From: DATAAM01 sp036260075
GTDB lineage: Bacteria > Actinomycetota > Acidimicrobiia > Acidimicrobiales > JAHWLA01
Direction of reading: 5' to 3'
DNA length: 6,737 nucleotides
Assembly: GCA_036260075.1 (NCBI GenBank)
Contig: DATAAM010000169.1
Coordinates: forward strand, 1 to 6,737
The notes below the pieces were generated by a model. That model was not told the DNA's origin. It saw only the letters and a program-made list of their open reading frames with translations, and searched no databases. This document shows, in pieces, positions 1-6,238 of this stretch (positions within the stretch are counted from its first letter, which is position 1; each line of letters begins with the position of its first letter). Position numbers and translations under genes: made by a program.

Positions 1-16
1 CCCCACCAGAACGGCG

Positions 17-1279
17 TCACTCGAACGGATTGGCAGCCGGGCGCACGATGTCGAGGTAGATCGACGTGACGCCGATGAACACGAGCACCAGGAACACCGC
101 GTAGGCGACGGGGAGCACCTTGCGCACGTCGACCCGGTACGGCCGTCCGGGGCGGGACCGCAGCTTCTCGTAGGTGGCGATGGCGACGTGGCCGCCGTCG
201 AGCGGCAGCAGCGGCACCATGTTGAACACGCCCACGAACAGGTTGATGCTGACCAGCAGGACCAGCACGGCCCGCCATCCCTGGTTGGCCGCCTGGTCCG
301 CCACCCGCACGAAGCCGACCGGCGACAGGAAGCGGGGCGTGTCGGGGTCGATCTCGGTGCGGCCCCGTTCGCCGGTGAGCTCCTCGGTGTATCGGGAGAC
401 GCCGTCGGGCGAGAAGATCCGCCCCAGGGCCTTCACTGTCTCGACCACCCCGCGGCCGATTCCCGCCACGGTCTTGGGGACGGCCTCGACGGGACCTGCC
501 TTCTCCACCGGGAACCGCGGGCCGATGCCCACGAAGCCGTACGGTCGATCGCCCTCGACCACCGGCCCGCCCCCCTCGACCTCCACCTGCGACAGGTCGA
601 CAGGTGTGACCGTGATCGTGCGGGGCACGCCGTCGCGCTCGACCTCGAAGCGGATGGTCTGCCCCGGGCGGGCCCGGATGTGGGTGCGCAGTCCGTCCCA
701 CTCGACGAACGGTGTGCCGTCGTAGGCGAGCAGCCGGTCGCCCACCCGGAAGCCCGCCCGCTGGGCGGGGCTGGGCCCTTCCTCCAACCGGCTGATGGTG
801 CCGATCTGCGGGAGCTCCCGGTCGTAGTCGACGGTGCCCACCACGGTGAACAGCACGTAGAGCAGGAGGAAGGCGAGGAGCATGTGCACGGTCGAGCCCG
901 CCACGGCCACGGAGAGCCGGCGCCAGTAGGGCTTGGCCCGGTAGGTGCGCGGCTCGTCGGCCGGGTCGACCGGCTCGATGTTGGACATCCCGACGATCTT
1001 CACGTAGCCGCCTACCGGGATGGCCTTGACGCCGTACTCCGTCTCGCCCTTGCGGATCGACCACAGCCGCGGCCCGAAGCCGAGGAAGTACTCGGTGACC
1101 TTCATGCCCGCCCACTTGGCGGTCAGGAAGTGCCCCAGCTCGTGGAGCATGATCATCAGGATGATGGCGGCCACCACCAAGACGACCTTGGTGACGCCGG
1201 TGACGACGGCGGCGGCGAGGCCCGCCCCGACGATGAGCAGGAGGCGGAAGAGCGCTGTGCGGTTGGTGCGGTCTGTCAT
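17..1279 (-). CDS. rseP: M50 site-2 metalloprotease (RseP/Rip1 family), RIP protease
   Basis: This is a zinc intramembrane protease of the site-2 family, which in other bacteria performs regulated intramembrane proteolysis of anti-sigma factors and other membrane proteins (RseP in E. coli, Rip1 in Mycobacterium). The product has 420 residues. A hydrophobic N-terminus (10-49, perhaps two segments) carries the zinc motif HELGH (46-50). PVGGYVKIVGM (88-98) is the membrane-reentrant loop motif. The following segment reads AGSTVHMLLAF (127-137), where the family usually has GPxxN, so His132 stands in place of Asn. A single PDZ domain spans about 155-228 (AGFRVGDRLLAYDG, 175-188); E. coli RseP has two. 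NMVPLLPLDGGH (353-364) supplies the third zinc ligand, Asp361. A last membrane helix is at about 388-409. The ATG at 1279 overlaps the dxr TGA and has no evident Shine-Dalgarno. The frame is open far upstream inside dxr, but that reading is not protease-like. Substrates are not shown here. Confidence 0.94.
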   Translation of the reverse strand: MTDRTNRTALFRLLLIVGAGLAAAVVTGVTKVVLVVAAIILMIMLHELGHFLTAKWAGMKVTEYFLGFGPRLWSIRKGETEYGVKAIPVGGYVKIVGMSNIEPVDPADEPRTYRAKPYWRRLSVAVAGSTVHMLLAFLLLYVLFTVVGTVDYDRELPQIGTISRLEEGPSPAQRAGFRVGDRLLAYDGTPFVEWDGLRTHIRARPGQTIRFEVERDGVPRTITVTPVDLSQVEVEGGGPVVEGDRPYGFVGIGPRFPVEKAGPVEAVPKTVAGIGRGVVETVKALGRIFSPDGVSRYTEELTGERGRTEIDPDTPRFLSPVGFVRVADQAANQGWRAVLVLLVSINLFVGVFNMVPLLPLDGGHVAIATYEKLRSRPGRPYRVDVRKVLPVAYAVFLVLVFIGVTSIYLDIVRPAANPFE

Positions 1280-2430
1280 GCGGCGCGGGCTCTGGTCTCG
1301 ACGGCGGTGCGAGCCCGCTCGCGGGCCCGACGGTCCTCGTCGAGTACAACGTCGACCGAGTCGGCCGCGGTTCCCGGCCAGTCGTCGAGCGTCTCGCGGA
1401 TCACGTCGGCAATTGTGGGCCAGCGGATCGACCCGTCGAGGAAGGCGGCCACCGCAACCTCGTTGGCGGCGTTGAGCCAGGCGGGTGCCGTCTCTCCCAT
1501 GCGGCCCGCGTCGTAGCCCAGCGAGAGGCACCGGAACGTGGCGAGGTCGGGTTCCTCGAAGTCGAGGTGGGACAGCGCCTGCCACTGGATGGCGGCACCG
1601 AAGGGGACGTGCAGGCGGTCGGGGTAGGCCAGCGCGTAGCCGATGGGCAGGCGCATGTCGGGCAACGAGAGCTGGGCGACGGTGGCGCCGTCGGTGAACT
1701 CGACCATCGAGTGGACGATCGACTGCGGGTGCACCACCACGTCGATGGCGTCGTAGCCGACGCCGAACAGCTCGTGGGCCTCGATGACCTCGAGGCCCTT
1801 GTTCATCAGCGTGGACGAGTCGACGGTGATCTTCGGCCCCATCTCCCACGTGGGGTGGGCGAGGGCGTCGTCGACGGTGACGTGCTCCAGGTCGGCCACC
1901 GGTCGGCCCCGGAAGGGTCCGCCGCTCGCCGTCAGCACGATGCGGAGCACCTCGTGGGAACGACCGGCCCGCAGGCACTGGTGCACCGCGCAGTGCTCGG
2001 AGTCGACGGGCACGATCTCCGCCCCCGGCGTGCGGCGCGCCCGCTGCACCACCGCGCCGCCCGCGATCAGCGACTCCTTGTTGGCCAGGGCCAGGCGGGT
2101 GCCCGCTTCGAGGGCGGCCAGCGTGACCCGGAGGCCCGCGAAGCCGACGACGGCGTTGAGCGTGACGTCGGCCTCCCCCGCGATCGACGCCAGCGCGTCG
2201 GGGCCTGCCCGCAGCTCGGTGCCCGGCGGCAGCGACAGGTCGGCAGCCAGCGACTCGTCGGCCAGCGCCACTGTCTTCGGGCGGAGCTCGGCGGCTGTGG
2301 CCGCCAGTGCCTCGACGGAGCGGTGGGCGCCGACGGCCACCACCTCGAAGCGGTCGCGATCGGCCCGCACCACGTCGAGCGCCTGTGTGCCGACCGATCC
2401 CGTCGAGCCCACCACCGCGATGGTGGTCAT
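1276..2430 (-). CDS. dxr: 1-deoxy-D-xylulose 5-phosphate reductoisomerase
   Basis: DXR (IspC) converts 1-deoxy-D-xylulose 5-phosphate to 2-C-methyl-D-erythritol 4-phosphate with NADPH and a divalent metal, the first committed step of the MEP isoprenoid pathway and the known target of fosmidomycin. The product is 384 residues, a usual length. The NADPH-binding N-terminal fold begins IAVVGSTGSVG (4-14). LALANKES is at 113-120, the metal-binding PVDSEH at 141-146 (D143, E145), TASGGPFRG at 167-175, and HPTWEMGPKITVDSSTLMNK at 192-211 followed by GLEVIEAHELF, in which E214 matches the third metal ligand. HPQSIVHSMVE (234-244) and LNAANEVAV (319-327) complete the catalytic and C-terminal domains. 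The ATG at 2430 overlaps the cdsA TGA by four bases and no Shine-Dalgarno is visible, so translation probably depends on ribosomes finishing cdsA. The frame stays open upstream inside cdsA (to about 2802), but that part is not DXR-like. No gene such as rlmN separates it from cdsA. Confidence 0.97.
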   Translation of the reverse strand: MTTIAVVGSTGSVGTQALDVVRADRDRFEVVAVGAHRSVEALAATAAELRPKTVALADESLAADLSLPPGTELRAGPDALASIAGEADVTLNAVVGFAGLRVTLAALEAGTRLALANKESLIAGGAVVQRARRTPGAEIVPVDSEHCAVHQCLRAGRSHEVLRIVLTASGGPFRGRPVADLEHVTVDDALAHPTWEMGPKITVDSSTLMNKGLEVIEAHELFGVGYDAIDVVVHPQSIVHSMVEFTDGATVAQLSLPDMRLPIGYALAYPDRLHVPFGAAIQWQALSHLDFEEPDLATFRCLSLGYDAGRMGETAPAWLNAANEVAVAAFLDGSIRWPTIADVIRETLDDWPGTAADSVDVVLDEDRRARERARTAVETRARAA

Positions 2431-3890
2431 GCGATGTCGAGCAGCTGCACCAGGTAGTAGACGGCCGGCAGCACGAACAGCAGGGCGTCGAAGCGGTCGA
2501 GCACGCCACCGTGGCCCGGGAGGATCGAGCCCATGTCCTTGATGCCGATGTCGCGCTTGACCATCGACTGGCACAGGTCGCCCAGCGGAGCCACCACGCC
2601 GACGGTGAGGCCGAGCAGGAGGCCCTTCCCCGGCGTCCAGGGGTCGACGAAGCCGATGATCAGGCCGCCCGCGATGCACGACAGGAAGAAACCGCCGATG
2701 AGCCCTTCCCACGTCTTGTTGGGGCTGATCTCCGGCATCAGCGGACGGGTGCCCATCTGGCTCCCGAAGAACAGGCCGCCCACGTCGTAGGCCACGGTGC
2801 ACAGCACGGCGCCCAGCAGGAAGGCGATGCCGTGGCGGTCGGGGAAGGTGAGCAGCAGCGAGGCGAACGCGCCGAGCACACCCACCCAGAAGAAGCCGAG
2901 CAGGGTCACCGCGATGTTGATGGTGGGCCGGGCCCGCACCACCTCCGCCAGGTACCAGAGGAACGTGAAGACGACGGTGAGCGCGATGACCAAGGGGAAG
3001 GCGGCCGTGCCCTTGTCGTAGGCGGCCAACATGAGTGCGATCGTGGCGCTGAGACCGAGCAGGGTGGCGGGCTGGTAGCCCGCCCGCCGGAACACGGCGA
3101 ACAGCTCCATGGCGGCCATCGTGACCACGACGACGGCCAGCACCAGCGTGGGCACGTTGCCCATGGCGAAGGCGGCCAGCGCCACCGCCGCGATGCCCAC
3201 GCCCACACCCACGGCAGCGCCCATGTCGCGACTCCCCACATGCGGACGGGCGGCGCCGTAGTCGGCGGGCGGCGCCGTGCGCGAATGGATGCGCGTGGGC
3301 GCCTTTGGCCGCGGCGGCGCCGGCGGCGGCTCCGGCGGTGCGTACACCGGCTCGGCCTCGGGCTCGGGCTCCGGCTCGTCGAAGGAGAACAGGTCGGAGT
3401 GCTCGGTGCGGTTCACGTCGAGGGCGCCGACGCGGGTGTCGTCGTCGCCCAAGGCAGCCAGCTCGGCGAAGTCGTCCTCCTCCCAGTCGGTGCCCTGGTC
3501 GCGCCAGCGGGGCGAGCGGGAGAGCCCCGACCAGGCGCCGAGGTCCTCGCCGACGTCGGCGTCGTCGCCCGCCAGGACGCTGGGCACCTCGCCGGTGGGC
3601 GGCTCGGTCCAGTGAGGCAGCTCGGGCGGCTCGGCGTTGGCGGGAGGGGGACGGCGCACGGAGGCGGGGTCGACGCTCTCGGGCAGCGGGAAGCGGTACT
3701 CGGTGCTCGGTCCCTGGGGCTTCTCGGGCACGTCGCCGTAGCGAGGCGCGTCCTCCGGACGACGCCGGGCCACCTGCCCCGTCTCCAGGGCGGCCGCTGC
3801 CTCCTCGGCGCCGATGATGCGCACGCCCTCCGCCGGGGTGCGCGTGCGCCGGGGCGCCTCGTCCTCGAACTCGTCCTCGTAGTCGCTCAA
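2427..3890 (-). CDS. cdsA: Phosphatidate cytidylyltransferase (CDP-diacylglycerol synthase) with long N-terminal extension
   Basis: CdsA is a membrane enzyme that makes CDP-diacylglycerol from CTP and phosphatidate, the precursor of phosphatidylglycerol, cardiolipin and phosphatidylinositol. The product is 487 residues, far longer than E. coli CdsA (about 285). Residues 1 to about 222 carry no membrane segment. They are acidic at the start (SDYEDEFEDE), contain VRIIGAEEAAAALE (23-36), LPHWTEPPTGEVPSVL (91-106), an EP repeat (171-181) and a proline-rich run (184-199). The catalytic domain follows with about eight hydrophobic segments from residue 223 on. It has AYDVGGLFFG (367-376), SPNKTWEG (389-396) and a full CDP-alcohol synthase signature at 442-468 (key residues S442, K445, R446, K451, D452, H460, G461, G462, D465, R466, D468). 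The start is TTG at 3890, chosen for GGAGG 7 nt upstream; a GTG at codon 23 has poorer spacing. It lies 16 nt after frr and overlaps dxr by ATGA. Confidence 0.95.
   Translation of the reverse strand: MSDYEDEFEDEAPRRTRTPAEGVRIIGAEEAAAALETGQVARRRPEDAPRYGDVPEKPQGPSTEYRFPLPESVDPASVRRPPPANAEPPELPHWTEPPTGEVPSVLAGDDADVGEDLGAWSGLSRSPRWRDQGTDWEEDDFAELAALGDDDTRVGALDVNRTEHSDLFSFDEPEPEPEAEPVYAPPEPPPAPPRPKAPTRIHSRTAPPADYGAARPHVGSRDMGAAVGVGVGIAAVALAAFAMGNVPTLVLAVVVVTMAAMELFAVFRRAGYQPATLLGLSATIALMLAAYDKGTAAFPLVIALTVVFTFLWYLAEVVRARPTINIAVTLLGFFWVGVLGAFASLLLTFPDRHGIAFLLGAVLCTVAYDVGGLFFGSQMGTRPLMPEISPNKTWEGLIGGFFLSCIAGGLIIGFVDPWTPGKGLLLGLTVGVVAPLGDLCQSMVKRDIGIKDMGSILPGHGGVLDRFDALLFVLPAVYYLVQLLDIA
3349..3378. 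repeat. Five-unit hexamer repeat coding for Glu-Pro in CdsA
   Basis: Five tandem hexamers close to ggctcg (units ggctcg, gcctcg, ggctcg, ggctcc, ggctcg on the plus strand) encode the DEPEPEPEAEP stretch at CdsA residues 171-181. The repeat is in frame, so gain or loss of a unit would add or remove a dipeptide without a frameshift. Confidence 0.7.
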
Positions 3891-3897
3891 CCGGAAG

Positions 3898-3902
3898 CCT
3901 CC
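3898..3902 (-). promoter_or_regulatory. Strong ribosome binding site setting the TTG start of cdsA
   Basis: GGAGG lies in the 16-nt gap between the frr TGA and cdsA, 7 nt before a TTG codon. The ideal spacing supports TTG initiation and therefore the full 487-residue protein with its N-terminal extension. Confidence 0.8.
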
Positions 3903-3906
3903 GCGG

Positions 3907-4485
3907 TCAGACCTCGAGCAGCTCCTGCTCCTTGTGGGCGAGCATGCGGTCGATCTCCGCCACGTACTCGTGGGTGATCTTCTCCATCTCCTTCTCGGCC
4001 CGCTCGAGCTCGTCGGAGGAGATGTCGCCGTCCTTCTCCAACGCCTCCAGGTCGTGGCGGGCAGCCCGGCGGACGTTGCGGATGGCGACCCGCGCCTCCT
4101 CCGCCTTGTGCTTGACCACCTTGACCAGCTCCTTGCGCCGCTCCTCGGTGAGCGGTGGGAAGGCGAGGCGGATGACCTGGCCGTCGTTGCCGGGGTTGAT
4201 GCCGAGGTCGGAGTTCTGGATCGCCTTCTCGATCGACTTGATCGAGCCCTTGTCGTAGGGCGTGATGACGAGGAGGCGGGCCTCAGGAACGTTGAACCCG
4301 GCCAGCTGCTGGAGCGGCACCTCGGTGCCGTAGTAGTCGACCCGCAGCTTCTCGACGAGCGCGGGCGAGGCCCGGCCGGTGCGCACGCCCGCGAACTCGG
4401 ACTGGGCGTGGGTGACGGCCTTGGCCATCTTCTCCCGGCTGTCGCTCAGTACCGCGGCGATGAGATCGTCGTCGTCGGCGCTCAT
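3907..4485 (-). CDS. frr: Ribosome recycling factor (RRF)
   Basis: RRF is a cytosolic tRNA-shaped protein that, with EF-G, splits the post-termination ribosome so that subunits can be reused. The product is 192 residues against 185 in E. coli; the extra residues are an acidic N-terminal stretch (MSADDDDLIAAVL). Motifs: VRTGRASPALV (34-44, hinge-proximal), YYGTEVPLQQLAGFNVPEAR (51-70), IEKAIQNSDLGINP (85-98), PPLTEERRKELVK (110-122), ARVAIRNVRR (131-140) and the C-terminal HKEQELLEV (184-192), which resembles the mycobacterial terminus. The long-helix domain I and the beta-rich domain II are both complete. I choose ATG 4485 because it fits family length. A longer reading to 4569 would add 28 Arg/Ala-rich residues unlike RRF. 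The best Shine-Dalgarno lies 25 nt upstream with a hairpin between. cdsA starts 16 nt after the TGA. Confidence 0.96.
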   Translation of the reverse strand: MSADDDDLIAAVLSDSREKMAKAVTHAQSEFAGVRTGRASPALVEKLRVDYYGTEVPLQQLAGFNVPEARLLVITPYDKGSIKSIEKAIQNSDLGINPGNDGQVIRLAFPPLTEERRKELVKVVKHKAEEARVAIRNVRRAARHDLEALEKDGDISSDELERAEKEMEKITHEYVAEIDRMLAHKEQELLEV

Positions 4486-4510
4486 GAGAACGGCATCGGC
4501 CGAAGGCCGG

Positions 4511-4517
4511 TTCCTTT
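4511..4517 (-). promoter_or_regulatory. Probable, distantly placed ribosome binding site of frr
   Basis: AAAGGAA on the minus strand is the only purine-rich Shine-Dalgarno-like block before frr. It ends 25 nt before the ATG, too far in linear sequence. A 13-nt hairpin (4497-4509) sits between them; if it folds, the effective spacing falls to about 12 nt. The assignment rests on there being no nearer candidate. Confidence 0.4.
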
Positions 4518-4543
4518 CAGCTTGTCGGCGACGGGCGGCACGT

Positions 4544-4559
4544 GCGGAGGGGACTCCGC
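4544..4559 (-). other. Small hairpin in the pyrH-frr spacer
   Basis: The mRNA would read GCGGAG, loop UCCC, CUCCGC: a perfect 6-bp GC-rich stem with a 4-nt loop. No U-run follows, so it does not look like an intrinsic terminator. It could be an mRNA-stability or pausing element, or chance in GC-rich DNA. Confidence 0.35.
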
Positions 4560-4612
4560 CCGACCGCAAGGGAAGGTGGGGAAGAGCCGTGCCTGGCAGG
4601 ACCCGGAGCCGC

Positions 4613-5341
4613 TCACTGGACCAGCGTACCTATGGGCTCGCCCGCGAGGGCGCGACGCACGTTGCCGGGGGCCATCACGTCGAACACGAGGATGGGCAGC
4701 CCGTTGTCCTTGCAGAACGTGATGGCAGTCAGGTCCATCACCCGCAGGTCCCGGTCAAGGACCTCCTTGAACGTGAGCTTCTCGAAGCGGGTGGCGTCGG
4801 GGTGGGTGCGGGGGTCGGCGCTGTAGACGCCGTCGACGCCGCCGTGGGTGCCCTTCAGGAGGATGTCGGCCTCGATCTCGACGGCGCGCAGGGCGGCGGG
4901 CGTATCGGTGGTGAAGAACGGGTTGCCCATGCCCGCGGCGAACACCACCACCCGGCCCTTCTCGAGGTGGCGAATGGCCCGGCGGCGGATGTAGGGCTCG
5001 GCGATCTCGGCCATCTGGATGGCCGACTGCACCCGGGTGGGCTGGCCGTTGCGCTCGAGCGCGTCCTGGAGGGCGAGCGCGTTGATGACGGTGGCGAGCA
5101 TGCCCATGTAGTCGGCGGTGGCACGGTCCATGCCTGCGCCGGCGCCCGTGGTGCCCCGCCAGATGTTGCCCGCTCCCACCACGACGGCCACCTCGACGCC
5201 GAGGTCGCGCCGGGCCTCGGCGATCTCGCCGGCGATGCGGTCGACGACAACGCCGTCGATGGTCTCGTCGGACGCCGAGGAGGCGAACGCCTCGCCCGAC
5301 AGCTTGAGCACGACCCGCCGGGGGCGGGGGGCGTCGCTCAT
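4613..5341 (-). CDS. pyrH: UMP kinase (uridylate kinase)
   Basis: UMP kinase phosphorylates UMP to UDP with ATP in the cytosol, feeding UTP and CTP synthesis. It belongs to the amino-acid kinase fold family, forms hexamers, and in bacteria is typically inhibited by UTP and activated by GTP. The product is 242 residues, a normal length. Visible motifs: [10 protein letters not shown] (10-19, phosphate-binding Lys13), [11 protein letters not shown] (53-63), the segment [20 protein letters not shown] (71-90) with D77, [20 protein letters not shown] (134-153), [12 protein letters not shown] (170-181) and VMDLTA (201-206). The GMG in the third motif replaces the GTG of the E. coli type and, from memory, resembles actinobacterial enzymes. 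The start at ATG 5341 gives a standard N-terminus, but I see no purine-rich Shine-Dalgarno upstream; the 15 nt before it hold CTCCTCC-like pyrimidines and a GTG. The gene lies 88 nt after tsf and 127 nt before frr. Confidence 0.97.
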   Translation of the reverse strand: MSDAPRPRRVVLKLSGEAFASSASDETIDGVVVDRIAGEIAEARRDLGVEVAVVVGAGNIWRGTTGAGAGMDRATADYMGMLATVINALALQDALERNGQPTRVQSAIQMAEIAEPYIRRRAIRHLEKGRVVVFAAGMGNPFFTTDTPAALRAVEIEADILLKGTHGGVDGVYSADPRTHPDATRFEKLTFKEVLDRDLRVMDLTAITFCKDNGLPILVFDVMAPGNVRRALAGEPIGTLVQ

Positions 5342-5429
5342 GCGGGCGCCACGACCGGAGGAGCGCCGGCGGGGACGGGGCCCCGGGGGGCACGGCGACG
5401 GACCGTCGGGCGCAGGGCCACAGGTGGGG
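5342..5429 (-). other. tsf-pyrH spacer: GC-rich, with inverted repeats
   Basis: These 88 nt separate the tsf stop from the pyrH ATG and contain no gene. The spacer is almost entirely G and C. It has a perfect inverted repeat cgacggaccgtcg (5396-5408, 5-bp stem possible) and a palindrome cggggccccg (5376-5385). In the mRNA this gives C-rich and G-rich blocks that could fold strongly just before pyrH. No T-run follows any stem, so I do not call a rho-independent terminator, and no convincing -10/-35 pair is visible. The structure might damp expression between the translation genes and pyrH; that is inference. Confidence 0.4.
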
Positions 5430-6236
5430 TCAACCGCCCACCACGATCTGGGCGAATCGGACGATGTCGGCCCCGCCGAGGCCCTGTTGCACGGACTGCT
5501 TCTCGTCGACCACGAAGAACGGCTGCTCCAGCAGCACGCCGCCGGGATAGCGCTTGAACCAGCCGCCCAGCTTGCCCTCGACGATCTTGTCCCAGGCGGC
5601 CTCCGGCTTGCCCTCGTTCTGGGTCTCCTTCAGGAGCTGCTCGCGCTCGGCCTCCACCTCGGCGGCGGGCACCTCGTCGCGGCGCACGAACGACGGCTTG
5701 GTGAACGCGGCGGTCTGGGCCACCTGGCGGGCCAGTTCGTCGTCGCCGCCGCTCAGCTCCACGACGACGGCGTTGACGCCGCGCCCCTCCTGGCGGTGGA
5801 CGTAGAGGCCCAGCCCGTTGCCCGCGGCCGCTTCGATGCGGTGGACCCGGCCGACCGTGATGTTCTCCTTCAGGGTGATCCTGAGGTCGTCGACCGCTTC
5901 GGCCCGCTCGGCCACCGCGTCGGTGCCCTTGTCGGCCACCAGCTGCGACAGCTCCTCGGCCAGGTCGACGAAGTCCTGCGACTTGGCCACGAAGTCGGTC
6001 TCGCACTTGAGCTCCACGATGGCGGCCACGGTGCCGGCCCGGGCGGCGCCCACTGCGCCCTGGGCGGCCTCGCGGTCGGCCCGCTCGGCGGCCTTCCCGA
6101 GGCCTCGCTCCCGCAGCCACTTGGCGGCGGCGTCGAAGTCGCCCGCGGCCTCGGTGAGGGCGCGCTTGGCGTCCATCATCCCGGCCCCCGTCATGTCGCG
6201 GAGCCGCTTGACGTCGGCGGCGGAGAAGTCGGCCAT
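5430..6236 (-). CDS. tsf: Elongation factor Ts (EF-Ts)
   Basis: EF-Ts is the cytosolic guanine-nucleotide exchange factor that releases GDP from EF-Tu. The product has 268 residues, close to the usual actinobacterial length. The N-terminal UBA-like domain starts [20 protein letters not shown] and fits EF-Ts signature 1 at residues 12-27 ([16 protein letters not shown]). Signature 2 is at residues 75-85 as [12 protein letters not shown]80, D81 and F82 form the TDF element that contacts EF-Tu. The usual third residue of this block is Asn and here it is Lys77. The C-terminal core includes [12 protein letters not shown] (179-190), the dimerisation region with [11 protein letters not shown] (220-230), and a final [13 protein letters not shown]. 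The ATG at 6236 is chosen because it gives the canonical N-terminus and has GAGGAG 8 nt upstream. The 2-nt gap to rpsB indicates co-transcription and probably translational coupling. Confidence 0.97.
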   Translation of the reverse strand: MADFSAADVKRLRDMTGAGMMDAKRALTEAAGDFDAAAKWLRERGLGKAAERADREAAQGAVGAARAGTVAAIVELKCETDFVAKSQDFVDLAEELSQLVADKGTDAVAERAEAVDDLRITLKENITVGRVHRIEAAAGNGLGLYVHRQEGRGVNAVVVELSGGDDELARQVAQTAAFTKPSFVRRDEVPAAEVEAEREQLLKETQNEGKPEAAWDKIVEGKLGGWFKRYPGGVLLEQPFFVVDEKQSVQQGLGGADIVRFAQIVVGG

Positions 6237-6238
6237 TC

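Larger units (their letters stand above)
4486..4612 (-). other. pyrH-frr spacer with frr leader
   Basis: This 127-nt non-coding spacer lies between the pyrH stop and the frr ATG. Reading along the mRNA it holds a hairpin (4559-4544), a Shine-Dalgarno-like AAAGGAA (4517-4511), a second small hairpin (4509-4497), and a 4-codon out-of-frame ATG ORF (4496-4482) whose TGA overlaps the frr ATG. I see no clear promoter or T-tailed terminator. The spacer is the best place in the window for an internal control point before frr, but nothing in the bases proves one. Confidence 0.45.

Noticed and set aside
1..16. Possible start of ispG after the protease stop
   Set aside because: Gene order in other actinobacteria makes it plausible, but the 16 nt show no start codon or motif that would support it.
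188..1516. Long plus-strand open frame of 442 codons opposite the protease and dxr genes
   Set aside because: It is antisense to two well-conserved genes, its product is His/Asp/Arg-rich without recognisable motifs, and such frames are expected in very GC-rich DNA.
17..2509. Apparent 830-residue fusion protein ending in the site-2 protease
   Set aside because: The first 410 codons are an out-of-frame reading of dxr that lacks stops because of high GC. The ATG at 1279 with the ATGA overlap is the real protease start.
2307..3977. Plus-strand open frame of 556 codons opposite dxr/cdsA
   Set aside because: It is the mirror reading of cdsA; composition is low-complexity (Gln, His, Arg, Gly) and no family motif is visible.
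4544..4559. Hairpin considered as an intrinsic terminator after pyrH
   Set aside because: The stem is short and no U-run follows on the transcript strand.
4486..4569. Longer RRF start adding 28 residues
   Set aside because: The added residues are Arg/Ala-rich and unlike any RRF, and the family length fits the ATG at 4485.
5371..5390. Possible G-quadruplex on the plus strand
   Set aside because: There are only three close G-runs; a fourth (5408-5410) is a long loop away, so evidence is too weak for a feature.
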